NCBI GenBank assembly: GCA_964368645.1
Contig: CAYJBY010000015.1
Location: 6,747 to 70,746, forward strand
Reading direction: 5' to 3'
From: JAEDHM01 sp964368645
GTDB lineage: Bacteria; Bacillota; Clostridia; Christensenellales; CAG-1252
DNA length: 64,000 nt
In this document: positions 60,321 through 64,000 of the stretch, piece after piece
Layout: the number at the start of each line of letters is the position of its first letter
How positions within the stretch are numbered: position 1 is the first letter of the stretch
Notes under the pieces: model-generated
The model's input: only the letters and a program-made list of their open reading frames with translations
What the model was told of the DNA's origin: nothing
Database searches by the model: none
Program-made: the position numbers and the translations under genes

Positions 60321-60473
60321 ATATCCACCTCATTCTGATGATAATTAATTATATAACCAAAGCCCGATTAAACGCAAGCCCAAAACCCGATATATTTGTT
60401 AAAATATATAATCTCTCCGCAGATTAAGCTACGATGAAGATTTTTCGGAAAAGCATTATTGACGAACCGCGGC

Positions 60474-60503
60474 TTGACAAGGCTTTCGGCGTTATACTAT
60501 AAT
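60474..60503 (+). promoter_or_regulatory. Promoter of the small lipoprotein gene
   Basis: TTGACA (60474-60479), 18 bp, TATAAT (60498-60503), with GGAGG before the gene. Confidence 0.75.
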
Positions 60504-60532
60504 GACGGTAAATACATTTGGAGGTATAATTA

Positions 60533-60928
60533 ATGAAAAAGAGATTTTTACTGGTTGTATCCGCACTGGCAGTCGCAGTTATCTGCTGTGCATTATTGTG
60601 TGCGTGTATCCCTTCCGACAGCAACAAGGCTAAGGAAAAACTGGAGAAAGCAGAGTACACTGTTACCGTCACCGAGAACGCCGTGGCACTTGGCGCACGC
60701 GAAGAGTTAATCAAGGCAGCCGTTGACGGCATCGAGGGCGGCTTAACCGCAAGCTTGACCGCAAGCAAGGGCGTATCCGACAGCTGCTTAATTACTTGGT
60801 TTGACAAGGCTTCCGACGCTAAAAAGTATTTTGACTTTTACAAGGACGAGGCAGACGACGATTACGTGGTTAAGATGAGCGGAAAGGCTGTTTTCACCGG
60901 TTCAGCGGCGGCTTGGAAGGCTCTGTAA
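60533..60928 (+). CDS. Small lipoprotein of unknown function
   Basis: 131 residues. Lipoprotein signal with the Cys-rich end ICCALLCACIPSD (lipid Cys probably in LCAC). The mature part has a KAKEKLEKAEYTVTVTENAV start, a Gly/Ala-rich TASLTASKGVSDSCL and a SDAKKYFDFYKDEADDDY segment. The pattern (KLEKAGY, then WFDKASDAKKYF) resembles small Clostridia lipoproteins of unknown role. Monocistronic. Confidence 0.78.
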   Translation: MKKRFLLVVSALAVAVICCALLCACIPSDSNKAKEKLEKAEYTVTVTENAVALGAREELIKAAVDGIEGGLTASLTASKGVSDSCLITWFDKASDAKKYFDFYKDEADDDYVVKMSGKAVFTGSAAAWKAL

Positions 60929-60978
60929 GCATTATTTGACCCAATTTCGCGGCTTTTTCAAGTCTGCGGATTACACAG

Positions 60979-61030
60979 AAAACGGTTGCCGAATAGGGGC
61001 GCAAGTTCCTTACCGACAGCCGTTTTTCTT
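60979..61030 (+). terminator. Intrinsic terminator of the small lipoprotein gene
   Basis: A 13-bp imperfect stem (AAAACGGTTGCCG with its partner, one wobble, one mismatch) around a 22-nt loop, then TTTTTCTTT. Confidence 0.65.
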
Positions 61031-61076
61031 TATCCCTGCGACCGATTTTGCCTTAAGCCAAAGCCGATAATTTCCA

Positions 61077-61215
61077 CTTTTCCACAACCCATAATGACTA
61101 TCGTACTATACTATAGTTCGTCGATTTCAACCTTTAATACTCCCTTTTTCCACAACCTATAATGTCTATCGTACTATACTATAGTTTGCCGATTTCAACC
61201 CTTAATGCTCCCTTT
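61077..61215. repeat. 68-bp tandem repeat
   Basis: TTTTCCACAACCYATAATG, CTATCGTACTATACTATAGT and GATTTCAACC occur at 61081 and 61149, 68 bp apart; a partial third copy follows near 61230. Each unit has a perfect palindrome ACTATA-C-TATAGT. 61240-61480 holds no gene. Confidence 0.85.
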
Positions 61216-61486
61216 TCCTTTCGCTTATAGTTCGCCGATTTCAACCTATGTAACGCGCATTTTTCAACAACCCGTAATACGCCTTAAGCCAAAGCCTATA
61301 ATTTACCTATTTACTGTCTATACTTTCCCCGAAGGATACGGCATTATCCACGGCAGGCACTCTTTTTAACCGTTAATAACCGCCGCCAAAATGCAATGAC
61401 CGATTCGGCGATACGGCATTATTCTTACGGCAAAATTGCCTTAGATTAAGAATCAACTAATATGCGCATTTTCCCAAACGATGTGT

Positions 61487-61680
61487 TATAATTGATTTAT
61501 AAGCCGACGAATACGGCTTAATGCTCTTTTTCGGCAAGGACGGCAGTTCTTACCGAAAGCGAAACGATGCCATTGGGGGAAAGGTTGTAAACGTAAAGAC
61601 TTGCGCGGTCTTTACGTGAAAAAGCGGCGCGCATAATCGTATTTCGGCGTGGAATCCTATCGCCGAAAGCCTGTTTTTCC
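61487..61680 (+). ncRNA. Possible structured RNA before the PhoP-like gene
   Basis: A TATAAT at 61487-61492 is followed by four clear hairpins: AAGCCG/CGGCTT (61501-61519), TTCGG-AAGGAC/GTTCTT-CCGAA (61530-61557), a perfect 10-bp stem ACGTAAAGAC/GTCTTTACGT (61591-61617), and TTTCGGCG/CGCCGAAA (61642-61668) with CTGTTTTT after it, like a terminator. No open frame with a ribosome site. It looks like a small RNA of about 180 nt or a regulatory leader; family unknown. Confidence 0.4.
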
Positions 61681-61754
61681 GCATAACGGTTTTGCGGTAT
61701 CCATCAAAAAAATGCCGACGTAGCCGATACTTTATGCGCCGAACAGCGGTTTTG

Positions 61755-61789
61755 TTAACATTGAGTTAACAAAAAATTTGTATTATAAT
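61755..61789 (+). promoter_or_regulatory. Promoter with PhoP-type box, leaderless
   Basis: TTGAGT (61761-61766), 17 bp, TATAAT (61784-61789). TTAACA-N5-TTAACA (61755-61760 and 61766-61771) overlays the -35; this is the direct-repeat pattern bound by PhoP-like regulators of Bacillota. The transcript should start at 61796, the first base of the ATG. Confidence 0.7.
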
Positions 61790-61795
61790 AGCGAT

Positions 61796-62467
61796 ATGTT
61801 CAAGATATTAGTAGTAGAGGACGACACAGGTCTTAATAAGCTAATCGCCACCGCGCTCACGAAGCACGGTTACAGCGTCGTTACCGCCGAGAACGGTATC
61901 GATGCTCTTGCCGTTGCCGATGCGGAATACGTGGATTTGGTTATCAGCGACATTATGATGCCCCGTATGAACGGCTACGAATTAGCACGCGCCCTGCGCG
62001 AGCGCGACAAGACTCGCCCCATACTGATGATTTCCGTCAAGGACACCTTTTACGACAAGCAAAAGGGGTTTTTACTGGGAATAGACGACTATATGACAAA
62101 GCCCCTCGACGTGGGCGAGCTGGTACTTCGCACCGAGGCTCTTCTGCGCCGCGCCAAGATAGTCAGCGAGCATAAGCTGACGATAGGCGGCACCACCCTT
62201 AACTACGACAATTTGTCCGTAACGGTTAAGGACGTCACAACGGTATTGCCGCAAAAGGAGTTTTACCTCTTATTCAAATTCCTTTCCTACCCCTCCAAGA
62301 TTTTCACCCGTAATCAGCTTATGGACGAGTTCTGGGGGCCGTTCAGCGAGTCGACCGACCGCACGGTGGACGTACATATCACCCGACTGCGCGACAGGTT
62401 CAAGGACAACGAGGATTTCGAGATAGTAACGGTACGAGGCTTAGGCTACAAGGCAGAGAAAAAATGA
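61796..62467 (+). CDS. OmpR/PhoB-family response regulator (PhoP-like)
   Basis: 223 residues from the ATG at 61796; an in-frame TTG six codons earlier falls in the -10 box and is rejected. Receiver: VVEDD acidic pair, phospho-acceptor Asp52 in VISDIMMPRMNGYE, DYMTKPLDVGEL with the conserved Lys. Winged helix: VLPQKEFYLLFKFLSYPSKI and STDRTVDVHITRLRDRF, ending VRGLGYKAE. A TTAACA direct repeat in the promoter suggests autoregulation. The predicted start point coincides with the ATG, so the mRNA appears leaderless. The kinase follows with 4-bp overlap. Confidence 0.93.
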   Translation: MFKILVVEDDTGLNKLIATALTKHGYSVVTAENGIDALAVADAEYVDLVISDIMMPRMNGYELARALRERDKTRPILMISVKDTFYDKQKGFLLGIDDYMTKPLDVGELVLRTEALLRRAKIVSEHKLTIGGTTLNYDNLSVTVKDVTTVLPQKEFYLLFKFLSYPSKIFTRNQLMDEFWGPFSESTDRTVDVHITRLRDRFKDNEDFEIVTVRGLGYKAEKK

Positions 62468-63570
62468 ACGACGACAAGAAGACCACACAATCAGGCAAAC
62501 CTGCCTCCAATATAAGATTCATCGGCAAAATGCAGGTGAGAATGGTCGCCCTCGTGGTGACTGTTTTGGTGGTAACGGCGGTTATACTGATAGTTACCGC
62601 ATACCTTTTGAGCCAATCCACCTCTCTTGAAAAGCTGATAACGGGGCAATCGGAGATGAGTACCCTGCTAGGCGGTATGCTGGCGTTCACCGTAATCGGC
62701 ATAGTGGTGGCTTCCGTGCTGTGCAGCTTTTATCTGCGCAGTCTTAAGGACCTTAAGGACGCAATGCAAAAGGTGGCGGAGGGAGATTTTGACGTTAAGC
62801 TCAAGGTCAACCCCAAGACGGAAGTAGGCACCCTTTGTTACGACTTCAACAAGATGGTTGCCGACCTCAAAAAGTTGGAAACCTTTAAGGACGAGTTCAT
62901 AGTCAACGCTTCCCACGAGTTCAAAACCCCCCTTAGCACCATTAAGGGCTACGCGTCCTTAATATCGGAAGGCTCGCTGACCGAGGAGGAAGTTAAGCAG
63001 TACGCGGAATATATAATGGACGCGTCGGCACGGCTTTCCACGCTGACTGGCAACATACTCAAGCTTTCCAAGCTGGACACGCAGGAGATTATTTTCGAGC
63101 AAAAGGTTTTCAACCCTGCGGAGCAAATCCGAGAGGTTATCCTCGCTCTGGAAAAGAAGTGGACGGTCAAGAATTTGGATTTTGACATAGATATGGACGA
63201 GGTGAAAATCAGCGGCAACCCCGACCTGATTCAGCAGGTTTGGCAGAATCTGATTGACAACGCCGTGAAGTTCAGCAACAAGGACGGCAAAATCACCGTG
63301 TCCTTAAAGTCGGACGGCGACAGGATCAAGGTGCTTATAGCCGACAACGGCATCGGAATGGACGCGGAAACCATACTTCACGCCTTTGATAAGTTTTATC
63401 AAGGCGACACCTCCCGAAGCAAGGACGGCAACGGCTTGGGCTTGGCGTTAGTCAAGAGAATTATCGAGATAAGCGGCGGCACGATAACCTTAAGCAGTCA
63501 AAAGGACGAGGGAACCGCATTCACGCTGTACCTTCCCGTTAAAAGCGAAACGGCGCAGTACCAAAAATAA
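62464..63570 (+). CDS. Sensor histidine kinase (PhoR-like)
   Basis: 368 residues. Two membrane segments (about 27-50 and 70-95) enclose only about 20 extracytoplasmic residues, so it probably senses in the membrane or through a partner. HAMP follows (LRSLKDLKDAMQKVAEGDFD). HisKA: EFIVNASHEFKTPLSTIKG. ATPase: QNLIDNAVKFSN, IADNGIGMDAE and GNGLGLALVKRI. It pairs with the response regulator upstream. The sequence from its stop codon onward is repeated about 206 bp further on. Confidence 0.94.
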   Translation: MNDDKKTTQSGKPASNIRFIGKMQVRMVALVVTVLVVTAVILIVTAYLLSQSTSLEKLITGQSEMSTLLGGMLAFTVIGIVVASVLCSFYLRSLKDLKDAMQKVAEGDFDVKLKVNPKTEVGTLCYDFNKMVADLKKLETFKDEFIVNASHEFKTPLSTIKGYASLISEGSLTEEEVKQYAEYIMDASARLSTLTGNILKLSKLDTQEIIFEQKVFNPAEQIREVILALEKKWTVKNLDFDIDMDEVKISGNPDLIQQVWQNLIDNAVKFSNKDGKITVSLKSDGDRIKVLIADNGIGMDAETILHAFDKFYQGDTSRSKDGNGLGLALVKRIIEISGGTITLSSQKDEGTAFTLYLPVKSETAQYQK

Positions 63571-64000
63571 GCGGCAGGAGTGCGTAACCAACCGTAATAG
63601 AAAGCTATACTAACTTACCGCAACGGCAACGAACAACCGCGTATCGACGGCAAAGGTAACCGACCGCACACACTAACTAACGCAAGCACACTAACCAACG
63701 GCAACGGCAACCGCATATCGACTTCAAAGGTACCCGACCGCACACACCTACAAACCGCGTGCAATATAAATAATAAGCGGCAGGAGTGCGTAACCAACCG
63801 AATATCGACATTCCCAACCGAATATCGACTACAGGCTAGAATAACCAACAGCGCACACTAACCAACAGCGACAACCAAGAACGTATCAACAGCAAGGTAC
63901 ACCGACTAACCGTGCACACCGACTAACCGCGCACACCGACTAACGCAAGCACACAAGACGGCGGCAGTTCCCACCGTTTACGCATAAAGAACCGAAAAGT
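63567..64000. repeat. Repeat-rich 3' flank of the kinase gene
   Basis: A 28-bp segment that contains the kinase stop codon (63567-63594, ATAAGCGGCAGGAGTGCGTA plus ACCAACCG) is repeated exactly at 63773-63800. The rest is made of CGACTAACCGCGCACAC- and CAACGGCAACGG-like units, densest at 63895-63960. No gene; continues to the window edge. Confidence 0.85.

Overview
The window looks like chromosomal DNA from a Bacillota (Firmicutes) bacterium, most likely a Clostridia-type anaerobe. The reasons are strong GGAGG-type ribosome sites, clean sigma-A promoters (TTGACA / 17 bp / TATAAT), a YyaC-like sporulation protein, a BMP/NupOPQ-type nucleoside transporter, short-form HisG with HisZ, a PurO-type IMP cyclohydrolase beside a stand-alone AICAR transformylase, and a ZTP riboswitch. 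No rRNA, tRNA, phage, transposase, integrase or CRISPR array was recognised. All names are from reading motifs by eye; no database search was run.

Layout. 1-3.8 kb (minus): an overlapping three-gene operon of a UvrD-like helicase, a coiled-coil protein and a membrane protein cut by the window edge; function unknown. 3.9-6.3 kb: a release-factor paralogue without the codon-reading loop, then a band-7 (SPFH) membrane protein with a 53-residue ribbon-helix-helix protein. 6.4-9.8 kb: gltX and a two-component pair. 10-24 kb (minus): a purine operon in transcription order purE-purC-purF-purM-purN-purO-purH(AICARFT)-purD-purL-folD, led by a promoter and ZTP riboswitch at about 24 kb. 24.2-26 kb: an AT-rich island with an XRE regulator facing three small membrane or secreted genes. 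26.5-29.8 kb: a GH13 glucosidase, a yyaC-like gene and pgsA. 30.2-38.0 kb: the histidine operon, yerC/hisR-like, hisZ, G, D, C, B, H, A, F, then hisIE after a 300-bp spacer. 38.5-41.6 kb: two hydrolases and a small membrane protein. 42-44.1 kb: gap and fba. 44.2-46.7 kb: an XRE gene and a zinc-ribbon membrane protein between perfect 60-bp direct repeats. 47-50.5 kb: an orphan sensor kinase, two XRE genes and a lipoprotein. 50.8-58.6 kb: purine salvage and uptake (hpt, then xpt with a BMP-type nucleoside ABC transporter). 59.4-63.6 kb: an esterase, a small lipoprotein and a PhoP/PhoR-like two-component pair.

How the parts fit. Purine synthesis, its one-carbon supply (FolD) and the ZTP sensor form one circuit. 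The hpt/xpt/BMP cluster salvages bases and nucleosides. The histidine pathway draws on PRPP and ATP and returns AICAR, the substrate of the AICAR transformylase made by the pur operon.

The most unusual property is intergenic. Almost every spacer, including spacers inside the pur and his operons, is filled with its own tandem repeat, and in two cases a copy of the upstream gene's 3' end has been repeated into the spacer. Over these lie dispersed elements, including a 31-nt hairpin found seven times whose stem bases co-vary. Three small modules pair an XRE regulator with a neighbouring surface or membrane gene, and two signalling genes appear to be transcribed without a leader.
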